64,000 nt of DNA from Hofstenia miamia (GCA_004352715.1 SCFE01000044.1:160933-224932), one strand, 5' to 3'; shown: positions 25,401 to 33,790, numbered from the stretch's first letter. Notes: generated by a model not told the origin, from the letters alone. Numbers and translations are program-made.

Positions 25401-25617
25401 GATATATGCAAATGCTACTGTATTAACTTATTAAAAAATTTGTTGTAAGTCAGATGAGAAATATTTTCGATGAAGAGAACTCTTAATATAAAAATGAAAA
25501 TTCACCTGAAATGTCACAGCGAACTCCATAGCAGGATAAAATGAAGTGAGCTACATCGAACACGGGGAACATTGGTGTGAAGGCAAAATTAGCCGCCATC
25601 TCAGAAATCGACTCCAT
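5037..25617 (-). CDS. TMEM38: TRIC-type trimeric intracellular cation channel, five exons, 3' end missing
   Basis: TRIC proteins are homotrimeric cation channels of the ER/SR membrane that carry counter-ion current during calcium release. Five coding exons join in phase: 25506-25617, 23761-23914, 6055-6239, 5339-5426 and 5037-5154. They give 219 codons. Family features occur in order: an N-terminal MFPVFDVAHF segment (residues 16-25), NPLACYVGCLLVCFAGG around 45-61, SFIWYLMFYSPKD across the exon 2/3 junction, FKEIARARKVSAGIS around 117-131, GWLVMFVVGIAKGAGGS across exon 3/4, and a last helix near 200-219. Family members are usually about 275-300 residues, so roughly 60-80 C-terminal residues are missing. 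They lie either in an unrecognised exon below 5037 or outside the window. All introns are GT-AG. Intron 2 is about 17.5 kb and hosts an opposite-strand gene. Identification rests on my recognition of the family sequence. Confidence 0.9.
5339..5426 (-). CDS. TMEM38: TRIC exon 4
   Basis: 88 bp, acceptor ATTTAG, donor GTACGT. It completes GIAKG with AGGSYMKIVDRLIRG, the glycine-rich loop and following helix of the family. Confidence 0.88.
6055..6239 (-). CDS. TMEM38: TRIC exon 3
   Basis: 185 bp, acceptor GTTTAG, donor GTGAGC. It completes the Trp codon of exon 2 and reads YLMFYSPKD. It then carries the FKEIARARKVSAG motif and a hydrophobic segment ending in GIAKG. Confidence 0.92.
6240..6876. 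other. Intronic sequence of TRIC, 5' flank of the IL-17-like gene
   Basis: Non-coding. A CATAAAA sequence near 6857 could be a weak TATA-type element for the plus-strand gene at 6877. No other element recognised. Confidence 0.3.
6877..7314 (+). CDS. Secreted IL-17-like cytokine
   Basis: A complete 145-residue single-exon gene; the ATG sits in the context CCAAATGA. Residues 1-18 form a signal peptide (MKSVLCTQLLLFSLTNA). The C-terminal half carries the IL-17 family pattern: RPRRLFNATC (83-92) matches the 'R.P..l..A.C' strand. C92/C95/C97, then CQPVSYMVPVL (107-117) with the typical C-x-PV-x-x-x-VPVL, C122 and a final VVVAYVC (136-142) follow. In most members the end is CxC; here the first of those positions is Tyr140. 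IL-17 proteins are secreted cystine-knot-like dimers that signal through IL-17 receptors; invertebrate members act in immune or neuronal signalling. The gene lies inside TRIC intron 2 on the opposite strand. An AATAAA follows at 7400. A different cystine-knot family is the main alternative. Confidence 0.75.
   Translation: MKSVLCTQLLLFSLTNANIITNLIDLVITKDNRILKNLEVQCKTLDKIKNDLKFLNIQKKLQKITAPACNYVEGFTPDNPSMRPRRLFNATCTGCTCWYRENVQGTCQPVSYMVPVLYEIPCDENDYQLVDGFKEVVVAYVCTKS
7400..7405 (+). terminator. Candidate poly(A) signal of the IL-17-like gene
   Basis: AATAAA, 85 bases after the stop codon of the IL-17-like gene. A second one lies near 7637. Confidence 0.4.
7410..8100. other. Gene-free stretch in TRIC intron 2
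   Basis: AT-rich, no recognised gene or element. Confidence 0.4.
8109..8133. repeat. (TA)n microsatellite
   Basis: Uninterrupted TA dinucleotide run. Confidence 0.9.
8165..8314 (+). pseudogene. Reverse transcriptase fragment with YIDD box
   Basis: A 49-codon open stretch reads YYRYIDDIFCI, the YxDD catalytic box of reverse transcriptases. A helix-rich segment then ends SIKFTYETKD. This order (R-Y-x-D-D, about 20 residues, 'IKFT.E') resembles Penelope-like and some non-LTR elements. It is cut by TGA at 8312 and nothing intact precedes it. The flanks carry other element debris, so this is a dead piece. Confidence 0.55.
8498..9100 (+). mobile_element. Candidate solo or 5' LTR of a retrotransposon
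   Basis: The stretch begins TGTAGCGGCGG and ends GCTGCA (TG...CA), immediately followed by a sequence complementary to the 3' end of tRNA-Trp. Base composition is richer in G+C than the surroundings. No identical second LTR was found in the window, so the boundaries are inferred from the primer site and the TG/CA ends only. Confidence 0.4.
9101..9149 (+). promoter_or_regulatory. tRNA-Trp-complementary primer-binding-like segment
   Basis: The segment reads TGGTGACCCTGACGTGATCT, then GAACACGCAACC, complementary to the CCA end, acceptor stem and T arm of tRNA-Trp with few mismatches. After a 9-base duplication it continues TTCTGA, still matching the tRNA. Some Ty3/gypsy elements (CsRn1 clade) use tRNA-Trp as primer. 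The match is longer than the usual 18 nt. It is interrupted at 9150 by a hAT insertion. Confidence 0.5.
9150..9789 (-). mobile_element. Non-autonomous hAT element with 8-bp TSD
   Basis: The ends are CAGGGAT and ATCCCTG. Identical 8-bp duplications TTCTGAAC flank it (9142-9149 and 9790-9797). Both ends carry several copies of GATTAATCG / CGCGATTAATCG as subterminal repeats. Inside, the minus strand around 9380-9480 still encodes VERLFSKAGYVLSD, the C-terminal dimerisation motif of hAT transposases, then stops. The rest of the transposase is gone, so the 640-bp copy would need a helper. It was inserted into the older LTR-element debris. Confidence 0.85.
9798..10371 (+). mobile_element. LTR retroelement remnant, possible 3' LTR from 10056
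   Basis: The G+C-richer stretch continues the debris cut by the hAT insertion. A purine-rich tract (AAGCAGGGGGCGG) precedes TGTGAACACAGC at 10056, which fits a polypurine tract followed by an LTR start. TATATAAG at 10281-10288 fits an LTR promoter. There is no coding frame and the right border is not defined. It is not similar to 8498-9100, so they are probably two different elements. Confidence 0.35.
10372..10412. repeat. (TA)n microsatellite
   Basis: Long TA dinucleotide run directly after the LTR-like remnant. Confidence 0.9.
10413..10865. other. Gene-free stretch
   Basis: AT-rich sequence without a recognised gene or element. Confidence 0.4.
10866..11197 (+). repeat. Diverged copy of a dispersed repeat (family B)
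   Basis: Contains the same ordered words as 13660-13980: 'GGGTCC', 'gcggacac', 'TTTTCTCCA', 'GATGAGGC', 'CTCAAGTATGTTAATAA', 'CCAAA..TTTCAGGCTA'. It differs at many positions, so this is an older copy of the family. It ends at a (TAA)n run. No protein domain seen; class unknown. Confidence 0.6.
11201..11237. repeat. (TAA)n microsatellite
   Basis: Uninterrupted trinucleotide run at the end of the family-B repeat copy; it may be a 3' tail. Confidence 0.9.
11274..11662 (+). repeat. Four spaced TAGGGTAAC motifs
   Basis: TAGGGTAAC occurs at 11274, 11289, 11475 and 11654. At 11289 and 11654 it lies in the longer shared context GTCATGTAGGGTAACG. Meaning unknown. Confidence 0.6.
11674..11704. repeat. 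(TA)n microsatellite
   Basis: TA dinucleotide run just before the first long assembly gap. Confidence 0.9.
11746..12745. other. Assembly gap, 1000 N
   Basis: Exactly 1000 N, the form of a placeholder of unknown size. Confidence 0.98.
12970..13189. mobile_element. piggyBac-like MITE with TTAA target site
   Basis: 220 bp with perfect 13-bp terminal inverted repeats (CCTGTTAAGCGTC / GACGCTTAACAGG). TTAA duplications flank it (12966-12969, 13190-13193), as in piggyBac. No coding capacity. The other copy, at 32697-32920, has one decayed end. Confidence 0.75.
13211..13508. mobile_element. MITE-like element with GATTTAAATC repeats
   Basis: Starts CAGTGGTGGGCAAG, a hAT-type end. It carries several palindromic ATTTAAATC words near both ends, the same style of subterminal repeat as the hAT copy at 9150. 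The second copy, about 32310-32668, extends further and shows a block of the same palindromes at its other end. A target duplication was not established. Confidence 0.5.
13655..13990 (+). repeat. Copy of dispersed repeat family B
   Basis: The same family as 10866-11197 and, inverted, 33500-33790. A further 47-bp piece ends the contig at 17412-17458. No protein domain recognised. Confidence 0.65.
14087..15086. other. Assembly gap, 1000 N
   Basis: Exactly 1000 N placeholder. Confidence 0.98.
15087..16450. repeat. Direct copy of 33957-35379
   Basis: Near-identical to the second locus with scattered single-base differences. One 56-bp segment present near 34395-34450 is missing here. That level of difference fits two haplotypes or a very recent duplication. 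No gene recognised. Confidence 0.85.
16081..16379. mobile_element. MITE with CTTGTCAACGAG ends
   Basis: 299 bp; terminal inverted repeats contain ACTTGTCAACGAG on both ends. Near-identical 8-bp flanks (TTCAAATC / TTCAAATA) look like a hAT-type target duplication. Internal GCTCGGCTCG words recur. No coding capacity. Confidence 0.6.
16451..17006. other. Assembly gap, 556 N
   Basis: Estimated-size gap. The matching segment in the second locus (35380-36544) is about 1165 bp, so the size is probably wrong or the copies differ. Confidence 0.98.
17007..17458. repeat. Copy of 36545-36880 ending in a jump to family-B sequence
   Basis: 17007-17411 matches 36545-36889, with about 66 extra bases near 17085-17150. 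At 17411/17412 the sequence switches to a piece that in the second locus lies at 33669-33717. The switch right at a contig end suggests a chimeric join through the repeat. Confidence 0.75.
17459..18458. other. Assembly gap, 1000 N
   Basis: Exactly 1000 N placeholder. Confidence 0.98.
18655..19003. mobile_element. Possible MITE with CAGAGATGG ends
   Basis: The left end CAGAGATGG and the right end CCATCTCTG are inverted repeats 349 bp apart. The right part resembles 2140-2185. No matching target duplication was seen, so the pairing of the ends is uncertain. Confidence 0.3.
19560..19740 (+). pseudogene. hAT transposase C-terminal remnant
   Basis: The plus strand reads a frame with LNTLLNSRLRS, then SMLEARVVLHRLKL, like the 'RnRL...e.lvlLh..LK' end of BED/hAT transposases. 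Just upstream, in another frame, is QTFSNEATYSRYF, like 'ERtFS'. Frameshifts and stops make it dead. Confidence 0.45.
19994..20113. mobile_element. Short MITE nested in the mariner-like element
   Basis: 120 bp with imperfect inverted repeats of about 35 bp. The better-kept right end, read inward, is TACAGGGTGAGTCAAAAGTA; both ends share a 'TAACG..AGGATTTTAAT'-like word. No coding capacity. Confidence 0.55.
20099..20440 (+). pseudogene. Internally deleted transposase with N-terminal HTH
   Basis: An open frame inside the element at 19897-20653. From the Met at 20162, MALSIYERAKIVSLNEYTQS then VAAVQCKFREEF matches the helix-turn-helix domain found at the start of many arthropod IS630/mariner-type transposases. 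After 'KTIHNWHD' it jumps to LKDRIRQALGEVT, a C-terminal motif of the same proteins ('LK.RI..A'). The DDE catalytic core is deleted. The stop follows at 20438. The product could at most bind DNA. Confidence 0.6.
20880..21002. repeat. (TA)n microsatellite spanning a 76-N gap
   Basis: TA runs on both sides of N 20912-20987, so the gap is almost certainly unresolved microsatellite. Confidence 0.9.
21358..21973 (-). pseudogene. Unrecognised broken gene
   Basis: The main open frame (stop at 21479) encodes about 150 residues from an ATG near 21952, without a domain I recognise: hydrophilic, Lys-rich, with helices around 'EAKSLLTRVLNFLLLSDRS'. Near its 3' end the coding sense moves to other frames. 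One is IDSLLDITKK; the next, NGNWLSSEDKKFY, stays open through IVIEDLYRHYVKKEDTA to a TGA at 21358. Two small frameshifts near 21510-21545 would explain this. The single block without introns suggests a retrocopy or an element-derived gene. Upstream the frame is closed by a TGA and there is no good start beyond it. Confidence 0.45.
21974..22450. other. Gene-free stretch
   Basis: AT-rich; a purine-rich and G-rich patch at 22226-22258 stands out but has no assigned role. Confidence 0.3.
22452..22494. repeat. (TA)n microsatellite
   Basis: Long TA dinucleotide run. Confidence 0.9.
22495..23760. other. Gene-free stretch in TRIC intron 2
   Basis: No gene recognised. Around 22790-22900 and 23040-23130 the base composition is richer in G+C than the neighbours and may be old element sequence, but I could not define ends. 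Confidence 0.3.
23761..23914 (-). CDS. TMEM38: TRIC exon 2
   Basis: 154 bp between a TTTTAG acceptor and a GTTAGT donor. It begins by completing a Gly codon and ends within a Trp codon. It encodes the conserved N-P-L-A-C stretch, a hydrophobic helix, and the SILTASFIW segment. Confidence 0.9.
23915..25161. other. TRIC intron 1, left part
   Basis: No gene seen. 24750-24870 contains a cluster of CGATATCGAT-type palindromic words, reminiscent of subterminal repeats of hAT elements; no ends identified. Confidence 0.3.
25162..25387. mobile_element. Fold-back hAT MITE in TRIC intron 1
   Basis: 226 bp, almost entirely palindromic: the two arms (about 100 bp each) are imperfect inverted repeats. 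Ends are TAGCGTTGTCC and GGACAACCCTG. Flanking 8-bp duplications TTGTAGAG / TTGTAGAA match at 7 of 8 positions. No coding capacity. Confidence 0.75.
25506..25617 (-). CDS. TMEM38: TRIC exon 1 (start codon)
   Basis: The ATG is at 25615-25617; 37 codons plus one base precede a GTGAAT donor. It encodes the N-terminal segment with the TPMFPVFDVAHF motif typical of TRIC. A second in-frame ATG six codons downstream is the alternative start. Confidence 0.88.
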
Positions 25618-28300
25618 CGAGAAACTTCACCGTCACATAACTAAATATCAGAAGTAAACCGCAAGCAGACTACTTGAACGAGTAAACAATCAAATGTGTA
25701 TTTATCTAGATATGGACCAGCAAATAATGCAAATCACCATAACAATCAAATTTTTAAGAAAACAACTTCATTAGTTTCTGGCTCAAAATTTTGTCTAGAT
25801 TTCGAAACTGGCGTTAACTGCGATATTCAAAATGTTTTCGAAATTTTGAGTTTCTATATTTATTTGTGAAATAGAGGGACTATTCTATTTTAAAGCAGGC
25901 GTCGAGTTGGAATTGGGGCAGGCGAAAAATTAGGCCGCCTTGAGATGGACTTGGGTCTAAAGTTATATGTAATTGGTATTTGAAATATATGAGAAAAACA
26001 CTAATATGAAAATTTAAGCTGCAAATGATAAAAATCATTCTCTTTAAACTTAATCAGCCCTGCATTGTTGGCTGATGAAAAACTTCTAACGCATTAATAT
26101 TGTATTGCTTGCTGCAAGTAAAAAGCGTTTTTGTAGTCTCTCACCTTGCTTTGATGTAAGCTGATGTAAGGCGGAAGTAAATTTTTGAATATGTAAAAAC
26201 TGATATTTTCTCTAAGCAATATAAAGGGCTTGTTGCATCCCGAGACAACTCCTAGTAATAGTATAGTTTCATTAGTTGCGTCAGTACCTATATTCCTAAA
26301 TGTATATGCAAGTTATCTAATAAAATTCAAAGTGGGCCGTTATGAAGCACAGGACAGTGTCAATGGCATAAAAGAAAAATGTGAGCTGGGCTGGGCTTGG
26401 GTCTAAGATGTATTGGACCAAGTAAAGCCGTGCTTCAAAGTTGTACCTATGCTAATTTGACTTCAAACTGGCTACAACAAATTATTTTGCAGTTTCCTGT
26501 GTCAATAAGACAGCGGAAACAGGAATGAGAAATATATACGTTGCGAGTGGTCAGCACGTAAGGAACCTGTGCCTGGAAATATCATTCTCCGGCTCTAAAA
26601 CTTGGCCTGTTTGTGAAAGCACTCGATGCTGATTTGCTTGTCTTTGCTCACAGAGGATTTATATTATTTTTATTTGTTCTAACCTTAAAGCTAGCTACGT
26701 CCAAGCCTAGTATCCTAAACCAAATTTTAACTCTAATAATCTTAAATAAAAATGTACTTAAGTAGACTTTGGATTAAAGCGAAACCAAAATAACTAAGTG
26801 AATTAGCTAAGAAATTTAGCCATTGCATAAAATGTCTGATATTACAGATTTACTGTAACATAATACATTACACGATTTTTGAGACTTATATATTTAAAAC
26901 ACTCAGTGTCTCTAAAAAATCATCACACTCACTGCAAATCTACTTTTGCGAGAATAAAGTTTGCAAAGCAAACGAACTGCAATATGCGGATTGACTTTGC
27001 ATTTCAAACAAAATTAATTTTGCATAAAATTCGCAGCAGTAAGTACTTGGATTGGAAACGCATGGCACAGTAGAAGTCGAAGAATTGAAAACCATGGCTA
27101 TCCATGAAAATACAGAACATATTGATTTAATTATTATTAGTTTTTGCCAAAATTTCTTACAACAGACATCCAAACCGCAAGATTTGTTTGTTTGAGCTAT
27201 GTAGTACGCAACACAGTTTGCGAAAATTTACTCGTTATAAATCCTAAGTCTAAACCTAAACCCTTAAACCAAGAGGTGTTGGTTGGATATTCCACTACTT
27301 TGAAAAAAAGTTTTTGAAGAAAATGTTTTTAGTTATGAATATCCGTCGAAATAACTGATAATTGACGTAGCAGGTTAATAATTGACTGACTTCTGTCATT
27401 TGATTATCGAACAGTTCCTAATAATAAGAATGAGATGGGGAATTAACAAAGATTTAGTAGGGCTGTTTTGATGACCAATACCATGTCATAATTTCGGGTA
27501 AACAACTTTTTCAGTAAACTGATACTGATTTTTTAAAAATAACGTTATGAATTGCTATAAGATGCAAATTTCAAAATTTATCAGAAACACCTGATAAACT
27601 ATTTTAGCTAAATCAAAAAGAGTAAACATTTCCTAGGTATTGGTGAATATCAAAAGCAGACCAAAGCCAAAAAGAGCGAAAACATAACATAGGAGATGAA
27701 ATATTAACTACCCAAAAATAAGAATATTAAAGTTAATACATTTTCGCATAATTCGTTTCACTAAGATGCTTAATAAAATTGGTATTCCTTACCAAAATCG
27801 CGAAATTCAATACAATTAATAAATAGTTATATTAAACTTGCATTAAAGCACCAATAATAACCCAATATTCTAATTTGCGGAGTGTCAGAATTCAAAGCCC
27901 AAATTAAGTCGCTATTCTGCTTCACTTTGCTTAGCTCTAATCTTGAGAACAGACTTCTTCATTTTGCTAGCATATGACAATAGGAATGGTTCGAGCAAGC
28001 TTTACACCCTGGAACGTTCTATGGTAATCTAATTTTCTGATAAGTGTTCTGCAAAGCTGTACAAAGTGATACCATCTAGTTTAAGCGTAGATCGATTGAG
28101 TTGAGAAAAAGGGAATAGGCCTACTACCTGACTGGCTAATCAAATAACGCGATTGCAACTTACAGAAATTGAAGAATATTTATCAAAAACTGGAACCACT
28201 ATGAAAAATTTTTTCTCATTATCAGGAAAAGAAACTGTGCGAATCCATTAATAGAGGAAGTCCACTTAATTTCGTTTTGCATAAATATATTTTATTTAAA
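25618..28300. other. Gene-free stretch
   Basis: 5' flank of the TRIC gene and further intergenic DNA. No gene or complete element recognised. A TTGGGTCTAA word recurs near 25950 and 26398. Confidence 0.3.
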
Positions 28301-28306
28301 TAATTC

Positions 28307-28440
28307 AGGGTTAAATGCAGGGTTTGGAAATAATTTATTTAAATATTATTGTTGGGTAACAATAAATTATTGTTGTTGATAAATCGATAAAATAAATTAT
28401 TGCAACTATTGTTGAACCTTTAAACGATTATCGTAGACTT
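28307..28440 (+). mobile_element. Possible hAT-type element end
   Basis: CAGGGTTTGG at 28319 is followed by several CAATAAATTATTG-like palindromes, the arrangement seen at ends of hAT elements here. No partner end with a target duplication was found. Confidence 0.3.
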
Positions 28441-30412
28441 GCCAAAACGAAGTTGAAAAGAATCAAGTCAATTAAAAATGCTAAATAGCATTTTCTCTAC
28501 AAGTTGCAGGGACCCACTTGAAATTGGATTACCCCATTTTTCTGGAGATGCTTTCCAAATATTTGCTGGATTTCTATCACATATTTTCCCAGGACTTTAG
28601 GTAATTACCAAGTACACAATCAAGGAATGAATCAGGCCACGACGCTGTTAGATATATATTTATTTAACCCCATTCGACCTGGGACATCATGATTTTTAAT
28701 GACGTTATCAAATCTGAAAATTTATAGACTTAAATAAGTTAAATATTGCTTTTAACTATTGGAAATATTTTGATTTATCAGAATTATCGAATAAACGTTT
28801 CTTGGTTACTTCACATATATTTTCTAACTCACAATAATTGAGTTTCACAAAATAGAACGACTCTAACCCTGATTGAATAGCAACATTCTATATTAAATGA
28901 GCAGCTATTGACGAAAAATTGTTATGAACGTTAGTAAAAGTCGGCACGTCTCATTAATAATTTTTTTGTATTATTTAAAAGTTTAATAGTGTTGAGGAGG
29001 AGGGGAGGGGGTTAGGAAATCGGTTACTCTTGACGAATAAAATTAAATAAACACAGGAAATGCTGTTAGCAAATCAACTTACAGCACAATAATGTTAGTT
29101 AATACATGGACAGTTTATATATAATCCTGAAAACGCAGTGTCAACTTTTACTGGTTGAATTTTTTATATTTATTGTCTTTGAGATTCAAGAATTTTTCGA
29201 AACATAATTTTCAATATTTGTTACAATAATATTTTTAGAAAAACAATTATTTTTGAAAGCCAAAAATAAAAGGGAGTAAATTCCGAATGGTATATCTGTA
29301 ATAGAGATGGCTTGAAGAAATGCTTAGATTTATGTTATTATTTTAATTGCTAAGCTACAACACTACTTCAGTAGCACATCTATTAGTGATCGAAATGGAT
29401 GAAACGTGCATGTTCAAAGCTGCAATCAGCGAATAATAAAGCGGTTATTTTTTTACAAAGAAATATTCTTTTTATGCGCAGATGTATACATTTACAAAGT
29501 CAGATTTTTATAAATAGTGTGCAATAAGAATTTTAACATGGTTCGCAATTATACCATATTTTTCACAACTGAAATAAAGAAATTGTTTCAAAAAATACCG
29601 TATAAAATGGACATTGCCATTGGTTGGCATGAATGCACAATGGGAAGTAGAAATTCCTATAAGAAACCATTCTTCATTTAAATATGACACAATTTAAGGA
29701 AACCCCGGAAATGGCCTTCTAAATTTGTGATAAACTTATATCAAAAAGTAGTAACATTGGGAAACCCCTTATCACTAAAGAAAATTCAACTCGCTGAACG
29801 ATTTCCGACTGAAAAAACTTAAATTAAATTTTACTACTTTTTTTAAAATTTGTAATAGTTGTTCAAAAGTAAATGCTATGGAAGGTAGTTCCTACATTAA
29901 GGATGAAAAAATTCTGTAATTTCATAAAATAGAAAGAGGGCTCAGACGTCATGGTTGTCAATTTTGAGAACACAAAATTATTGCAATGACTTCGTTTGTG
30001 AGAGCTTAGCATGAATCTGTTAAATTCATGTTAAAAATATGATGGTTAATAAACTACAGAAGAGTGAGCAAAAAACGTTTTGAATATTCAAATTTGATTG
30101 ATAAAGGAAATTAAAAAGCACGTCATTTTCCATTATGCAAATGCACTTCTTGTAATTCTCAATTCTAATTTTGGATAGCATTCTGGTTTCGAAAAAGTAA
30201 AACTAAATTCACAAAAACTATAATTGTTTCTTATAAAAATTGAATAATTAATGCTAAACATACTTGCTTTAACATATACAAAATTAACTTTTATCGAATT
30301 ACAGCTATCACCTTAAATAGTATTAAACAAAATCTGCTTTTTCAACATCGGAATTGATTAATTCTAAGATTCACATTGATGAAATAAAATAACAATTCAT
30401 ACATGCAAGATA
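28441..30412. other. Gene-free stretch
   Basis: AT-rich, no recognised gene or element. Confidence 0.35.
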
Positions 30413-31039
30413 TTCTTGACCTAATTACATTACTAGGCGCCAATTTGGAATGTGATCCCAATCCTAAACTTTAATTTCGTCTATAGAATGTAGTAGCAAT
30501 TCATTCTCCATTTGCCCATGCGTTGTGAGCTTCTATTCAGATTGAGATGGCACACCGATTATATTTATGAACTAGAATATAATTCACTCTAAGTGTTAAA
30601 GATTGTGAACAAGCACATGGTGTTTTGAACAGCCTTCGCTTTTTTAGTAAACCCTGAGAATAATGAAGTTCGCCTTTAATTCAAATTATTTCACAATAAC
30701 TGGAAANTTCTTGACCTAATTACATTACTAGGCGCCAATTTGGAATGTGATCCCAATCCTAAACTTTAATTTCTTCTATAGAATGTAGTAGCATATTTAA
30801 AAGCTGCAATTTATTCTCCAGAACGTTGCACTTTCCATTTGCCTAAGCCCATGTGTTGTGAGCTTCTATTCAGATTGAGATGGCACACCGATTATATTTG
30901 TGAACTAGAATATAATTCACTCTAAGTGTTAAAGATTGTGAACAAGCACATGGTATTTTGAACAGCCTTCGCTTTTTTAGTAAACCCTGAGAATAATGAA
31001 GTTCGCCTTTAATTCAAATTATTTCACAATAACTGGAAA
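30413..31039. repeat. Tandem duplicate across a single n (30707)
   Basis: 30413-30706 is repeated at 30708-31039. The second copy has extra short segments (for example after 30793) and single-base changes. A lone n at the exact boundary suggests two overlapping contigs or haplotypes that were not merged, not a biological tandem repeat. Confidence 0.8.
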
Positions 31040-31335
31040 CGCATTTCGAAGTAGTTTCAATCAGTGGACAGAGCAGAACTTTTTTGACTCCTTAATAGTG
31101 TATCTAACTAAAGTTGAGTAAACAAAATTAGCCTAAAATGTAATTATAAAAAACTATACATATATAAAAAATAACTTGAACTTTACATGAATTGGTCATG
31201 ATGGGATAAAATCTCATCTTATATTGTACACAAAGTCATTTTATTTCGAGAGAATAATTGTTATATTTCAATATTATTCCTTTGCGGCCTAAAGTGGTCA
31301 TTTAGGGCAACGCAACATATAAAACACACGATAAA

Positions 31336-31633
31336 ATGCTATCTTACCTCCAAGTAGTTGTGGTCACTTTCTTATCAGTGGCAGAAGATATCAGACTTTC
31401 CAAACATTATGACTCACATTTTGGTAAGCGACACGATTGACGCAAGGATTTCTGTACGATTTGTGGAAGCGTGCTTCCAACACGAAATGTTTACAGTTAT
31501 TTATTCACACCATAACGCGATTTGTTACGCTGGAAATTATTGTGACCGTTTATTTTTCCTAAAACCAAGAACTAGATCAAAATTCTTTATGTTGTCACTT
31601 GAGCGCGACTGGAAATTCGGAGCAAACATTTAG
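31336..31633 (+). pseudogene. Remnant or first exon of a small secreted protein
   Basis: The ATG at 31336 follows TATAAAAC at about 31317. It opens a 34-residue frame whose first 16 residues (MLSYLQVVVVTFLSVA) look like a signal peptide. The frame ends at TGA 31438. In a different frame the sequence stays open to 31633, with Cys-containing segments such as VEACFQHEMF and NAICYAGNYCD, loosely like PAN/apple domains. Either a one-base shift broke a small secreted protein, or GTAAGC at 31423 is a splice donor and the downstream frame is chance. I do not assign a function. Confidence 0.35.
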
Positions 31634-32309
31634 AGTCCCAGAAATTGCATTGTTGACAAACGATAAAATGTAATTCTCACATTAAATCTTCAATTAGATT
31701 GGATATTTATTGTATAATATTGGATCACCACCTGGAAAAATATAAGCAGTTTCGACAGGAATCTATTTTTTCAATAAGAATTCTTGTTTTTATAAGAATT
31801 ACAAGGCTTAAAATGATCAAAATTTAAGAATCAACATAAGGCTCCAAATATTAACTCAGATTTCTGAAAACCTAATATACTGAGATGTTGGAAAATTTGC
31901 GGTTTTTTGTACTTTATATTAATATTTTCAATAGAAAATTAACGTTTAACAGCATGCAATATTTGAAAGGTTAAGATAATGATAACTCCGATTCGCTCTT
32001 ATGCATGTAAATACCATTTGACCCGCCGAAATTTAAGAATAATGTAAGAATACTTTAGGCTCATATTGTAATGATTATAAAAAGAATGAGTGTAATTTGG
32101 ATAATTCTAGCGGGTGAAGGGTGGGGGTTTAAGGAAGGAGAGTACTGGATTGAAAACCACCTAAAATCTTATTGGCAGACAGATCAAATTCGACATATTG
32201 AAGCATTCTGAAATAATGGATAAGACGTAAGAAAGCATTTTGGGTTTATAAACAGAAGCGTGAATTGATTAAAAGATTGCACCGATTGAACTGTGTATTG
32301 AGATCCGTG
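31634..32309. other. Gene-free stretch
   Basis: No recognised gene or element. Confidence 0.35.
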
Positions 32310-32696
32310 TGGGTTGATTTAAATCACTCGATTTAAATCAAATCGGATTTAAATTATTAGTTAAATCAAAGCACTTATTGATTTAAATCAAGTACACTAA
32401 AAAAAACAAAGCAGTGTATTCTAATTGTTTTGAAGTCATTGCCCTGATATTGGAATGAATTGGAAAGCTCTGAAATGTTGTTTTGCATGTTTTTTATCTG
32501 CAGTTTATTTAAAATTTATTGTATTTCAAAAATAGCATTATCAAAAGGATTTCTATTATTTACTACCTTGGAAGAATATCTGGGTAAAATTGAAATTTAC
32601 ATAAAAAATCCGATTTAAATAAAAAACCGATTTTTTGATTTTTAAAATTTAAATCGGATTCTTGCCCACCACTGATAAAGATGCAATAATGCTTTA

Positions 32697-32920
32697 ACCT
32701 GTTAAGCGTCCCCTCTCATTTCCCTGACTGCTTCCAAAACGTCACCATATTTAGCTAAATTTTCAAAATCTTTTAAAATGCATTTTAATCAATTTTGTCC
32801 CTATTATTATGCATTTTTTAAATTTACAACAGTTTATTGTACATATTCTAAATCGACGCTGACATTTGCAATGAAATTAGCGAGACAAACATAAGTCGAC
32901 GCTGATGCTTAACAGCTAAA
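32697..32920. mobile_element. Second copy of the piggyBac-like MITE
   Basis: The TTAA plus CCTGTTAAGCGTC end is intact at about 32693-32709. The other end reads GATGCTTAACAGC and lacks the TTAA repeat, so it is decayed or recombined; beyond it the two loci are unrelated. Confidence 0.6.
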
Positions 32921-33499
32921 CTAAAAAATATTTCTTAACCTAATTTACAATATTTAAAGTAGTACCAGCTGCGATTAGTAGTTAGCTTGGTCCCCTACTA
33001 CGTTTTTCCCTGAGAAACAATATTTCGGGGTAAAAATTACATAAACTTTAAAAATTAGCTTAGATGAATAACGGAATAAATGATTTTTTGTTAATTCTAT
33101 ACATGTAATTTCTCTTAACATTTCATGTTGGTATAAACTAGATTGCGACATTTACAAAAGCTGTAAACGATTTCGAAATCGAATGCTAAACGTAGCTTAA
33201 CGTAAATGGTTGTTAAAGTTTGCGACATGTGCAGAAATGATGACATACACACGCATCTTCAAACAATGCTCAAAATCAATCCGCCCACATTTCAATTACA
33301 TCTTATGTAAATAGATGCCACTTCACTGACACACCCCATAATCCAATATTGGTCATTATTGTATATACAACTTTTTGACAAATTTAATATCTAAATGTTA
33401 ATTATGTGGTAATCAATAAAACCCAGATTTTTACTGTTAACTAAATACTCTAAACACATTCGCGGTCTTAAATGAAATTGTATCCAGTAACCAATCCTT

Positions 33500-33790
33500 A
33501 ACAAAATTTATTATTTTGTCCGCAATGTACGGGTCTATAATAAAATGGTACCCCTGTACAATTTTTAGGAATTATTGAGTTCGCTCTGTCCAAATTCCAT
33601 AATAAATTTAAAATGTATGTAAACTCATTTTGTAACAAAGATTGCAAAAAATAAGGAAGTAGCCTGAAACTTTGATATATGATGGATTTGGGTCTGTTTA
33701 TTAACATACTTGAGCATCGGCCTCATCCCGTAAATAATCATGGAGAAAATTGGCGTGTCAGATCCGTATTATGGAAAATGTCGAATTTTA
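33500..33790 (-). repeat. Inverted copy of dispersed repeat family B
   Basis: Reverse complement of 13655-13990 with few differences. Confidence 0.65.
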
